Assembly (NCBI GenBank): GCA_913056345.1
Contig: CAJXMH010000002.1
Coordinates: 1-64,000 of the forward strand
Direction of reading: 5' to 3'
Source of the DNA: an uncultured Flavobacteriales bacterium
GTDB lineage: Bacteria > Bacteroidota > Bacteroidia > Flavobacteriales_E > Vicingaceae
DNA length: 64,000 nucleotides
Under the pieces are notes generated by a model. It ran no database searches. It saw nothing but the letters and a program-made list of their open reading frames with translations, and was not told the origin of the DNA. Of this stretch, positions 8,397 through 15,941 are shown in pieces. Both the position numbers and the translations under genes were made by a program. Every line of letters begins with the position of its first letter. The stretch's first letter is position 1.

Positions 8397-8789
8397 ATGT
8401 CCAAATGTATATCATTCTTGATTTTGTTCTCCATAGCTTTATTTGCTAGTGCCCAGAACGAAAACTATGAGGCATATAAACCGAAGCTTAAAGCATTTTT
8501 TGAAGTCAGTTTTAGTTCTGAAAAGATGCTCTGTATTTTTGTTGCAATACAAGAACAAGGTGAGATTACAACCCTCACTTTGTTAAAATCATCTGATAAG
8601 TTTGAAAGCTTTAAAGAAAGGATTTTTACTGATGCAAATTGCACAAATTGTATTTTAGCTAATACGTATAATCAAGTTGAAGATCCTGTTGAATTTATTT
8701 ACGACAAGATAGAAGCAGGTCAAGTTTACATTGTGTATAATAACAAATCTGCCTATAAACTTGAGCAGTATCTCAACAAAGCAGAATGA
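8397..8789 (+). CDS. Small secreted protein with CxxC motif (copy 1)
   Basis: A 130-residue protein of unknown function. Residues 1-20 form a signal peptide ending in ASAQ. The mature part is Glu/Lys-rich and carries Cys82 and Cys85 in DANCTNC. The next gene encodes a protein of the same length with ANCANC at almost the same place, so the two look like diverged tandem duplicates. A periplasmic or secreted redox or metal-binding role is possible from the CxxC alone, but there is no thioredoxin-like WCxxC context and nothing else to support it. Confidence 0.7.
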   Translation: MSKCISFLILFSIALFASAQNENYEAYKPKLKAFFEVSFSSEKMLCIFVAIQEQGEITTLTLLKSSDKFESFKERIFTDANCTNCILANTYNQVEDPVEFIYDKIEAGQVYIVYNNKSAYKLEQYLNKAE

Positions 8790-8819
8790 TCTACATTGCT
8801 TGATTTAAAAGAATATAAA

Positions 8820-9212
8820 ATGCTAAAAAAGAACCCTTTACTTTTTCTTTTATTAATTATTTCTTGTCTCGAAGTCAGCGCTCAGTATACTTCCTATCAA
8901 GATCAGTATAATCAAGTAAAAATGGGCTTCGATCTGCCTATGAGTATGAATGAGAATACCTTTATGTTTATTTCGGCATTAGCCGAATATGAAATGCAAA
9001 TGCACTATGGATTAGATAGTGAGCGATTAGCAGAAATGAAAGAAAAATCTTTTGCGAGCGCCAATTGTGCCAATTGCAAACTGTTGAAGAAAATGAGAAC
9101 TGAGCAAGCCTTAAATTATATATTTGAAGTTATCGAAGAAGGCGATGTTTTTTACATCAAGCAAGAAGAAGAGGGTTATTATTTAGAGCATTTTCGGGGA
9201 GAAAATCCATAA
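8820..9212 (+). CDS. Small secreted protein with CxxC motif (copy 2)
   Basis: Also 130 residues from the ATG giving MLKKNPLLFLLLII; a TTG eight codons earlier keeps the frame open but would spoil the signal peptide, so I reject it. The signal peptide ends near VSAQ (22). Cys83 and Cys86 lie in SANCANCKLL, matching copy 1. Both proteins also share a segment of roughly 20 residues with an IEEGDVFYI/IEAGQVYIV pattern about 40 residues after the CxxC. Function unknown. The spacing of 30 bases from copy 1 suggests one transcript. Confidence 0.7.
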   Translation: MLKKNPLLFLLLIISCLEVSAQYTSYQDQYNQVKMGFDLPMSMNENTFMFISALAEYEMQMHYGLDSERLAEMKEKSFASANCANCKLLKKMRTEQALNYIFEVIEEGDVFYIKQEEEGYYLEHFRGENP

Positions 9213-9240
9213 GTGTTACCTTTCGGCTTAAGCACTTTTT
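9211..9240 (+). terminator. Weak rho-independent terminator between convergent genes
   Basis: A 7-bp stem (aagtgtt with agcactt, one G-U pair) with a loop of about a dozen bases is followed by TTTTT. It lies just after the stop of the second CxxC protein gene and before the MazF stop on the other strand. The stem is short, so the call is tentative. Confidence 0.35.
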
Positions 9241-9248
9241 ATTGAAAT

Positions 9249-9584
9249 TCAATCCATCACCAACACTTCTTGAATTCCTTTTCTTAGAAAATTTAGATCA
9301 GTAACAGAAATTTCTCCCAATTTCTTTCCTAATCGGCTTTTACTGATGGAGCGCAAGTGCATGATCAACACTTCAGATTCTTTGCTTAGTCCGTTGGTTT
9401 TATTTGGTTTTAAAATGAGATCACCTTTGTAATTTTCTATTTTGCTACTTAGCGGACAAACCCACACCACCGGAGCGTATTGATTGAGCAAATTTCCACT
9501 TATAATTACTACGGGCCTTTTAGCAGCTTGCTCACTGCCTTTCACAGGGTTTAAATCAGCTAGGTAAATTTCACCCTTTTGCAT
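9249..9584 (-). CDS. Type II toxin, MazF/PemK family mRNA interferase
   Basis: A 111-residue protein with the MazF fold signatures: KGEIYLADLNPVKGSEQ at the N-terminus, the conserved Arg of KRPVVIIS, CPLSSK and a C-terminal hydrophobic helix. Family members cut mRNA at short motifs and are neutralised by the antitoxin encoded just upstream, with which the gene overlaps by 14 bp. The length is normal and the conserved residues look intact, so the toxin is probably functional. It sits between an AT-rich accessory block and pepD. Confidence 0.92.
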   Translation of the reverse strand: MQKGEIYLADLNPVKGSEQAAKRPVVIISGNLLNQYAPVVWVCPLSSKIENYKGDLILKPNKTNGLSKESEVLIMHLRSISKSRLGKKLGEISVTDLNFLRKGIQEVLVMD

Positions 9585-9819
9585 CTTCTTCGCCTAGTTG
9601 TTTTAGGTATTCAGCCATGCCTTCTTCGGCCAAAGCAATGAGTTCTTCATCTTTTGAGGCTTGTTGATAGGATCGAATGTATTCTAGTCTTTTAAGCTGG
9701 TTAAGGTAGGTGCTGAGGGCTCTTTCGATCAAGCGATTTTTAGGAACCTTTAGTTTCTTAGCCTGTTCACTTAGTTCTGTTAAGAGCTCATCTGGTAGGG
9801 TAGAAGTAAAGGTTGTCAT
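9571..9819 (-). CDS. Ribbon-helix-helix type antitoxin of the MazF pair
   Basis: An 82-residue protein beginning TTFTSTLPDELLTELSEQAK, a typical N-terminal ribbon followed by two helices (LKVPKNRLIERALSTYL). This is the CopG/MetJ-like fold that binds operator DNA; the acidic C-terminal half (about 45-82, rich in Glu and Leu) would wrap around the toxin. It is the first gene of the pair and presumably represses its own promoter, as known for such modules. The upstream -7 box is flanked by A+T-rich, partly symmetrical sequence that could be the operator. Confidence 0.88.
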   Translation of the reverse strand: MTTFTSTLPDELLTELSEQAKKLKVPKNRLIERALSTYLNQLKRLEYIRSYQQASKDEELIALAEEGMAEYLKQLGEEDAKG

Positions 9820-9844
9820 ATTTGCAAAGTATATTTATGAAATA

Positions 9845-9852
9845 CAAATATA
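9845..9852 (-). promoter_or_regulatory. -7 box TATATTTG of the toxin-antitoxin operon
   Basis: Minus-strand perfect consensus match, 26 bases before the antitoxin ATG. The region between it and the start has a second ATATAC-like half that could form an operator with it. Confidence 0.5.
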
Positions 9853-9891
9853 AGGAAACACACTACATTTTTTAGACTCAATCCCTACACT

Positions 9892-9899
9892 TACCTTTG
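9892..9899 (+). promoter_or_regulatory. -7 box TACCTTTG of pepD
   Basis: Perfect TAnnTTTG 21 bases before the pepD ATG. It overlaps an upstream in-frame TTG, which therefore cannot be the translation start if this box is used. Confidence 0.6.
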
Positions 9900-9920
9900 T
9901 CTCTAATTAAAAACAGCAGT

Positions 9921-11381
9921 ATGTCAGAAGAAATATCCTCACTACAACCCCAAGCCATTTGGCGCAATTTTGCAAAGCTTAATGCGGTTCCTCGTCCCTC
10001 AAAAAAAGAAGCACGAGTGATCAAATTCATCCAAGATTTTGGAGCCAGTTTGGGTTTAGAAACTAAAACAGATGAGGTGGGCAATGTGGTGATCAAGAAA
10101 CCAGCAAGCCCAGGCATGGAAGACCGAAAGAAATTGGTTTTTCAATCGCATTTGGATATGGTTTGTCAAAAGAATAACGACACTGATTTTGACTTTGATA
10201 CGCAGGGCATTGAAATGTATGTTGACGGCGATTGGGTGAAAGCCAAAGGCACTACTTTAGGTTCTGATAATGGAATTGGCGTGGCTACCATGATGGCACT
10301 GCTAGAATCAAAGGACATTGAACACCCTGCTTTTGAAGCCCTTTTCACCATCGATGAAGAAACCGGCATGACAGGTGCCTTCGGCCTACAGTCGGGCTGG
10401 CTAGAAGGCGATATTTTACTAAACCTGGATACCGAAGATGATGATGAATTAACCATTGGCTGTGCCGGCGGCGTTAATGTAAATGCGGAGATCAATTACG
10501 AAGAAATTGAGCTAGGAGATGACTTTAAGGGACTTTCCCTTACCCTCAAAGGTTTGTCAGGTGGTCATTCAGGGATGGATATTCACAAAGGTTTGGGCAA
10601 CGCCAACAAACTGATGAATCGTTTGCTTTATGCGGCGCATCGAGCGGCTGGTATTCAGCTAGCTGAGTTAAGTGGCGGAACGCTTCGCAACGCTATTCCC
10701 CGTGAGTCAAGCGCTATGATTGCTTTTTCAGCAGAAAATGAGGCAGCGGTGCGAGGGGCCTTGGAGGAAGAATTTCATCAGATCAAAGCGGAATATGCAG
10801 TAACCGACCCCAAGATCGAATTTTTGATCGAAGCAGCCGATAGGCCTGCCAAGGCGGCATCAGCACTTTTCTGTCGGCAGTTTTTTCAAGCCATTTATGC
10901 GCTGCCGGTGGGAATTTACCGTATGAGCCCAACCATGCCCGATACGGTGCAAACTTCTAACAGCTTGTCTCAAATAGACATGGTCAATGGTAAAGTAGAG
11001 ATTCTTTGCCTCTGCCGTAGTTCGGTAGATTCAGAAAAATGGGATGAGGTGAATGCCATTACCGCTGCCTTGCAATTGGCCGACGCCAAAGTGAGCACTG
11101 ATGGCTCATATCCGGGTTGGACGCCTAGTCCGCAATCAGACATTGTAGAATTGATGCGCAAACTTTATGTAGAAAAATTCAAAGCAGAGCCTCGTGTAAT
11201 GGCCGGTCACGGCGGTTTGGAATGTGGTATTATCGGCTCAAAGTACCCTGAAATGGACATGGTTTCCTTCGGGCCAAACATTAGAGGAGCGCATTCTCCC
11301 GATGAAAAAGCACAAATCTCATCCATTCAAAAATACTGGGACTTCTTACTTGATGCTTTAAAATTGATTCCTAAAGCTTAA
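9921..11381 (+). CDS. pepD: Aminoacyl-histidine dipeptidase (cytosol non-specific dipeptidase, M20 family)
   Basis: A 486-residue dinuclear zinc peptidase that cleaves dipeptides such as carnosine-like Xaa-His. The metal and catalytic residues are all visible: His77 and Asp79 (QSHLDMV), bridging Asp116 (GSDNGIG), Glu146/Glu147 (DEETGMTG), Asp170 (LNLDTED) and the late His in GAHSPDE. The central lid domain, with SGGHSG, divides the catalytic halves as in E. coli PepD. The start MSEEISSL is set by the -7 box. It begins a plus-strand run with mqnB 10 bases downstream, so co-transcription with the menaquinone genes is likely, without an obvious functional link. Confidence 0.95.
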   Translation: MSEEISSLQPQAIWRNFAKLNAVPRPSKKEARVIKFIQDFGASLGLETKTDEVGNVVIKKPASPGMEDRKKLVFQSHLDMVCQKNNDTDFDFDTQGIEMYVDGDWVKAKGTTLGSDNGIGVATMMALLESKDIEHPAFEALFTIDEETGMTGAFGLQSGWLEGDILLNLDTEDDDELTIGCAGGVNVNAEINYEEIELGDDFKGLSLTLKGLSGGHSGMDIHKGLGNANKLMNRLLYAAHRAAGIQLAELSGGTLRNAIPRESSAMIAFSAENEAAVRGALEEEFHQIKAEYAVTDPKIEFLIEAADRPAKAASALFCRQFFQAIYALPVGIYRMSPTMPDTVQTSNSLSQIDMVNGKVEILCLCRSSVDSEKWDEVNAITAALQLADAKVSTDGSYPGWTPSPQSDIVELMRKLYVEKFKAEPRVMAGHGGLECGIIGSKYPEMDMVSFGPNIRGAHSPDEKAQISSIQKYWDFLLDALKLIPKA

Positions 11382-11391
11382 AACAAGCAGC

Positions 11392-12042
11392 ATGAAAATT
11401 CTATTGCTTGCTGCCACTGATAAGGAAATGGATGCCGTCCGAGAGGAATTAACTGAATTAGACGGTAAACTAGAGTTAGAGACCCTGATCAGCGGGGTAG
11501 GCTTAACGGCTACCGCCTATGCTTTAACCAAAAAGTTGCAGCACCAAGACTATGATTTTGTATTCAATTTTGGAATAGCCGGTAGTTTTGATGATGAAAT
11601 ACCAATTGGGGAGGTAGTTGAGATCCGCAAAGAACATTTTGCAGATTTTGGAGCTGAAAGCCCCGAAGGATTCCTATCTGCCTTCGAAATTGGCTTGTGT
11701 CAAAAAGACCAAGCCCCTTTTAAAGAGGCTGCGATCAAATGTGCTTATCCTAAAGCGCTTGAAGGAAAGTTAGAATATCCGAAAGTCAAAGGGATTAGCG
11801 TCAATCAAGTTCATGGTAAAGATACTTCTATAGAAGCCCTCAAAAAGCGCTACGGAAAAGGTGTAGAGAGTATGGAGGGGGCCGCTTGTTTTTATGTTTG
11901 TGCTTTAGAAAAAATTCCATGCCTGCAACTAAGAGCTATTTCAAATAAGGTTGAGCCCCGAAATCGAGAAAATTGGGAAATTGAAAAGGCACTCCGTAAT
12001 TTGGCGCAAGCAGTTAAATTTACTTTGAAACAATTAGTATGA
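11392..12042 (+). CDS. mqnB: Futalosine hydrolase
   Basis: A 216-residue nucleosidase of the MTAN/PNP fold that splits futalosine into hypoxanthine and dehypoxanthine futalosine in the alternative menaquinone pathway. Visible features are the N-terminal KILLLAATDKEMDAV, the glycine-rich FNFGIAGSFDDEIPIGEVV, the Asn/His stretch SVNQVHGKD and the substrate-loop ESMEGAACFYV that holds the catalytic-region Glu residues. It overlaps mqnD by four bases (ATGA), so these two consecutive-pathway enzymes are translationally coupled. Confidence 0.95.
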   Translation: MKILLLAATDKEMDAVREELTELDGKLELETLISGVGLTATAYALTKKLQHQDYDFVFNFGIAGSFDDEIPIGEVVEIRKEHFADFGAESPEGFLSAFEIGLCQKDQAPFKEAAIKCAYPKALEGKLEYPKVKGISVNQVHGKDTSIEALKKRYGKGVESMEGAACFYVCALEKIPCLQLRAISNKVEPRNRENWEIEKALRNLAQAVKFTLKQLV

Positions 12043-12869
12043 GCAGTATACGCCTTGGTCTTTCTCCTTGTCCCAACGATACCTTTATCTTCGATGCTTT
12101 GCTGCATCAAAAGATCGATACACGGGGTTTGAAATTCGAACCAGTTTTTGCCGATGTGGAAGAACTCAATGCCATGGCCTTTCGAGCTGAATTAGAAGTA
12201 AGCAAATTGAGTTACCATGCCTTGGCTTTGCTTACGAAAGAGTATCAAATCCTCAACAGCGGAGGAGCCTTGGGCCGGGGTGTAGGTCCTTTATTAATTG
12301 CCAAAAAAGCATTAAGCGAAGCAGAGATCAAGCAGGCGCGTATTGCCATACCGGGGAAGCACACCACTGCTAATTTTTTGCTGAGTCTCGCCTATCCGGC
12401 TGCTCAGCAAAAAGAAGCCATGCTTTTTTCTGAGATTGAGTCTGCAGTTTTGGATGGTTCAGTCGAAGCCGGTCTAATCATTCATGAGAATCGTTTTACC
12501 TATCAAGAAAAAGGCTTGGTCAAGCTAATGGACTTAGGTGAATACTGGGAAGAGGTTTCAGGGAGTTTAATTCCCTTAGGTGGGATTGCAGTAAAGCGCA
12601 GTATGGAACCGGAAATGAAAACTGCCATAGATCAATTGATTCGAGAAAGTGTGGCCTATGCTTTTAAAGAGCCTGCTGCTTCGAGGGATTTTGTGCAAAA
12701 GCATGCTCAGGAAATGGATGTAAAAGTTACCCAACAGCACATTGACCTTTACGTCAATCAATATTCCTTAGATTTGGGGGAAGAAGGCAGGAAAGCAGTT
12801 CAAACGCTTTTCAAGCAAGCAGAAGCAAAACAGATTATTCAAAAAATTACCAAACCCATATTTGTATAA
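12039..12869 (+). CDS. mqnD: 1,4-dihydroxy-6-naphthoate synthase
   Basis: A 276-residue enzyme of the periplasmic-binding-protein fold that turns cyclic dehypoxanthine futalosine into 1,4-dihydroxy-6-naphthoate, the menaquinone ring precursor. The family signature LGLSPCPNDTFIFDALLH is at residues 6-23, and GGALGRGVGPLL and IHENRFTYQEKGLVKL are also typical. Together with mqnB this shows the futalosine rather than the chorismate/MenFDH route. The mqnA and mqnC genes are not in the window. Confidence 0.96.
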   Translation: MSSIRLGLSPCPNDTFIFDALLHQKIDTRGLKFEPVFADVEELNAMAFRAELEVSKLSYHALALLTKEYQILNSGGALGRGVGPLLIAKKALSEAEIKQARIAIPGKHTTANFLLSLAYPAAQQKEAMLFSEIESAVLDGSVEAGLIIHENRFTYQEKGLVKLMDLGEYWEEVSGSLIPLGGIAVKRSMEPEMKTAIDQLIRESVAYAFKEPAASRDFVQKHAQEMDVKVTQQHIDLYVNQYSLDLGEEGRKAVQTLFKQAEAKQIIQKITKPIFV

Positions 12870-12870
12870 G

Positions 12871-13836
12871 ATGATCGTAGTTACAGGTGCCGCGGGATTT
12901 ATAGGAAGTTATTTTGTAAGCTATCTCAATAGAAAAGAGAGAGAAAACATCATTGTGGTAGACGATTTTAGTTACCCTGAAAAGAATAAGAACCTGAATG
13001 GGAAAAAGATTGTAGGGCAAATTGAACGAACGGAATTTATTGAGTGGTTTAAGGAAAATGCTGAAAAAGTAACTTTTGTGTATCATTTGGGAGCCCGCAC
13101 CAACACGGCTGAGTTTGATACTGAACTGCTAAATGAGTTGAATGTGGAGTACTCACAATCCATTTGGGAAATTTGTACTGAACACAAGATCGGATTGATC
13201 TACGCTTCCTCTGCAGCTACTTACGGTTTAGGTGAGCATGGGTATAAAGACAGTCAAGAGGTTATCGACAAGTTGGAGCCTTTAAATCCCTATGGGAGGT
13301 CGAAAAATGAATTTGATAAATGGGCATTCGCTCAATCTGAAACTCCGCCCTTCTGGGCAGGCTTAAAGTTCTTCAATGTATACGGACCCAATGAGTACCA
13401 CAAGGGACGAATGGCTTCTGTTATTTTTCATGCGCATAAACAGATTGAGGAAAGCGGAGGGATGAAGCTGTTTCAATCACACAACCCCGATTACAAAGAT
13501 GGAGAACAAAAAAGGGATTTTGTCTATGTCAAGGACTTGGCTCAAGTAATGCTTTGGCTTAGAGAAGCTATGCCTAAAAACGGACTTTACAACATGGGTT
13601 CAGGCAAGGCGCGTACATTTTTAGACTTAGTAAATGCCACTTTCAAAGCCATGGGCAAAGAGCCTAAGGTTTCCTTCATTCCAACTCCGGAAGACATTCG
13701 CGACAAGTACCAGTACTTTACCGAAGCAGATATGTCGAAATTGAAAGAGGCAGGTTACACTGACGATTTTACTTCTTTAGAAGAAGGGGTTAAAGATTAT
13801 GTGCAAAACTACCTTTCAGAAGAAAAGTATTTTTAA
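12871..13836 (+). CDS. hldD: ADP-L-glycero-D-manno-heptose 6-epimerase
   Basis: A 321-residue short-chain dehydrogenase/epimerase for making the L-glycero-heptose used in lipopolysaccharide core. The N-terminal Rossmann motif TGAAGFIGS, the catalytic YGRSK (YxxxK), YASSAATYG and the substrate-binding stretch FNVYGPNEYHKGRMAS identify the subfamily. I begin at the ATG for MIVVTGAAG, one base after the mqnD stop; a TTG three codons earlier overlaps mqnD and is less likely. It shares the operon with mqn genes and precedes a large membrane protein, which hints at a role of that protein in envelope glycan assembly. Confidence 0.95.
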   Translation: MIVVTGAAGFIGSYFVSYLNRKERENIIVVDDFSYPEKNKNLNGKKIVGQIERTEFIEWFKENAEKVTFVYHLGARTNTAEFDTELLNELNVEYSQSIWEICTEHKIGLIYASSAATYGLGEHGYKDSQEVIDKLEPLNPYGRSKNEFDKWAFAQSETPPFWAGLKFFNVYGPNEYHKGRMASVIFHAHKQIEESGGMKLFQSHNPDYKDGEQKRDFVYVKDLAQVMLWLREAMPKNGLYNMGSGKARTFLDLVNATFKAMGKEPKVSFIPTPEDIRDKYQYFTEADMSKLKEAGYTDDFTSLEEGVKDYVQNYLSEEKYF

Positions 13837-13842
13837 AATTCC

Positions 13843-15603
13843 ATGAAGGCGATCGAGCGCATTTTTGCCTACAGCTTGCATGCACTATTCGCCATCTTAG
13901 TGGTGTTAGCTGTGGTGCTTTTTAAAGAGCGGCTTTATGCAGATGCTGCTTATTATGCTTTTCAAACTGTAAACGAGGGTTGGTTTCACGTAGAACACGG
14001 CCGGACTGTTTTAGCGCTCTCTCAAATCGTTCCCCTTTTTGGCTATTACCTCGGTTTTCCGCTTAAAGTCCTACTCGTTTTATGGTCTGTTGGCCATGAA
14101 TTGTTTTTCTACCTGCTATTTGTGCTGCTTTTACATGGCTTGAAAGACCGTGCCGCAGCCATAGCCTTATTGCTAGTCCATTTGGTTGGGCAACTCTGGT
14201 TGTATTACAGTCCCATGTATGAAATTGCCTATGGGTCAGGTATTGCTGTGCTTTTTTATGCCATCTTAAGGTCTGGCAAATACCAAGATGATAAATGGTT
14301 GATTTTACTCTTACTCGCCCAGTGGTTTACCATGATGTCGCATACAGAGAACTTTATTCTGGTATTCATGGCCATGCTTTTTCATTTTGCAGAAAAGGGC
14401 TGGCAAAAACGCATTCACCTGATCACGCTAGGTGCTTTTGCGATTGGCTTATTTATTGAGTTCGCCACTTTTTCGGATTATGAGTGGAGCAACGCCAGCA
14501 GTAAGTTTGATGCAGCAGCTTCGTGGCAAAATTTATTGAATAGCGATTACCAGCAAAAACTTGTCACGCTTTTCGTTGACTATTATCCTGATCTTCTGTT
14601 GATGGCTCTAGTAGCGATTTTAGTTTTACTTTTTAAGAAAAAATGGCTCAAGCTTGTAACGCTATTGGCTAGCTTTATCATTGTTGTGGTTGCGGTGAAT
14701 AACAAAGCATCAGCTGTTACTTTTATCCGCTACTTTGAATCCATGTATCATCCGCTGGTGTTTGTGGTAGCAGTCCCTTTTTCTTATGCACTCTTTCATG
14801 GAAAATTGACTAAGTTAACAACTGCGCTCTTACCTATAGTGATTTTATTTTTGGCCTTCAGAGTTTGGTGGATCTGGGATTTTGGTGAACCTCTTCGTCA
14901 GCGTATGGCTCAATGGGAACGCCTTGTAGATTATGCACAAACCCTGGGTGGAGATAAGTACATCATCGAGAATCAAAATTTTGAGAAAAGCTATTCTTTG
15001 CCTACTTGGGCCAATCCGATCGAAGCTTTGCTCTTGTCTGCTGCCGATGGAAAAGAAAAGAGTTTGAGTTTAATTACCTCCAATGACTATGAATTTGAAA
15101 AGAATGCTACTCAGCTAGACCAAGCTAACTTCATGTTTAGAAGGTTTGAAATTAAGGATCTCGACTTTTTAAATCCTCGATTTTTTCAGCTCGGTCAAGC
15201 AGATTACCGCAGCTTAAATCTACCGCTTAAAGAAAGATCGATCGCAGACTACAGGCCTCAACTCAGTCTGGAAGCACAAGTGCAACTTCCTTTTCGTTTT
15301 ACTGCAAATGATACAAGCTACCTCGAGGTTTTGATTAAACAGCAAGATAAAAACCCTAAGCCTATACCATCAAATTTAAAAGAGCAACTCTTTTTATCTT
15401 ACCATTGGTATAAAGAAGATCAGTTGGTTGAATGGGATGGTTTGAGAACACCTTTAGAGGTCAACATTTGGCATGCTTTTCAGCAAGATATTCTGGTTGC
15501 TGCTCCCAAAGAAGCAGGCATTTACCAGCTGCAATTAGATTTAGTAAAAGAAGGAGATGACTGGTATGGTAACCAACCCAAGCTAAAAGTGGTAGTGGAT
15601 TAA
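13843..15603 (+). CDS. Large polytopic membrane protein, possible GT-C-like glycosyltransferase
   Basis: A 586-residue protein with about ten hydrophobic segments between residues 8 and 345, then a soluble C-terminal region of about 230 residues with predicted beta-rich content. The first extracytoplasmic loop after TM1 (ERLYADAAYY, Asp34) is acidic, as in the GT-C fold, where such an Asp or Glu helps catalysis. No family signature is recognised, so the enzyme call is inference from topology, loop charge and the position six bases after hldD. Its stop codon TAA shares bases with the stop of the convergent MerR gene. Confidence 0.6.
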   Translation: MKAIERIFAYSLHALFAILVVLAVVLFKERLYADAAYYAFQTVNEGWFHVEHGRTVLALSQIVPLFGYYLGFPLKVLLVLWSVGHELFFYLLFVLLLHGLKDRAAAIALLLVHLVGQLWLYYSPMYEIAYGSGIAVLFYAILRSGKYQDDKWLILLLLAQWFTMMSHTENFILVFMAMLFHFAEKGWQKRIHLITLGAFAIGLFIEFATFSDYEWSNASSKFDAAASWQNLLNSDYQQKLVTLFVDYYPDLLLMALVAILVLLFKKKWLKLVTLLASFIIVVVAVNNKASAVTFIRYFESMYHPLVFVVAVPFSYALFHGKLTKLTTALLPIVILFLAFRVWWIWDFGEPLRQRMAQWERLVDYAQTLGGDKYIIENQNFEKSYSLPTWANPIEALLLSAADGKEKSLSLITSNDYEFEKNATQLDQANFMFRRFEIKDLDFLNPRFFQLGQADYRSLNLPLKERSIADYRPQLSLEAQVQLPFRFTANDTSYLEVLIKQQDKNPKPIPSNLKEQLFLSYHWYKEDQLVEWDGLRTPLEVNIWHAFQQDILVAAPKEAGIYQLQLDLVKEGDDWYGNQPKLKVVVD

Positions 15604-15926
15604 AGTTCTGCCTTCAGGTCAACCAAAAAAGCGCGAATCTTCTTCAGCGATTTCAGCATTTCCATGGTGTTGGTGGCATCACCTTTATTTTCTCTTAGTT
15701 TCTTTTTTGCGCCTTCTAAAGTGAACCCTCTTTCCTTTACAAGGTGGTAGATGAGGTGAAAATTATCTACATCCTTTTGGGTGAATAGCCTATTTCCCTT
15801 TTTATTCTTTTTGGGTTTAATAATGCTGAACTCTTTTTCCCAAAAGCGGATCAAAGAAGTATTGACTTCAAACATGCGGCTTACCTCGCCGATGCTGTAA
15901 TACAATTTGCTTTTTTGATCTTCCAT
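15600..15926 (-). CDS. MerR family transcriptional regulator
   Basis: A 108-residue regulator. The winged HTH of the MerR family is seen at 8-75: YYSIGEVSRMFEVNTSLIRF, WEKEF, then NRLFTQKDVDNFHLI. The C-terminal part is only about 30 residues, lacking the long dimerisation coiled coil and any effector-binding domain or metal-binding Cys, so it is one of the short forms common in Bacteroidota. The target is unknown. It lies 15 bases downstream of an envelope peptidase gene and probably shares its transcript. Confidence 0.92.
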   Translation of the reverse strand: MEDQKSKLYYSIGEVSRMFEVNTSLIRFWEKEFSIIKPKKNKKGNRLFTQKDVDNFHLIYHLVKERGFTLEGAKKKLRENKGDATNTMEMLKSLKKIRAFLVDLKAEL

Positions 15927-15941
15927 AATTAGTGTGGGAAG

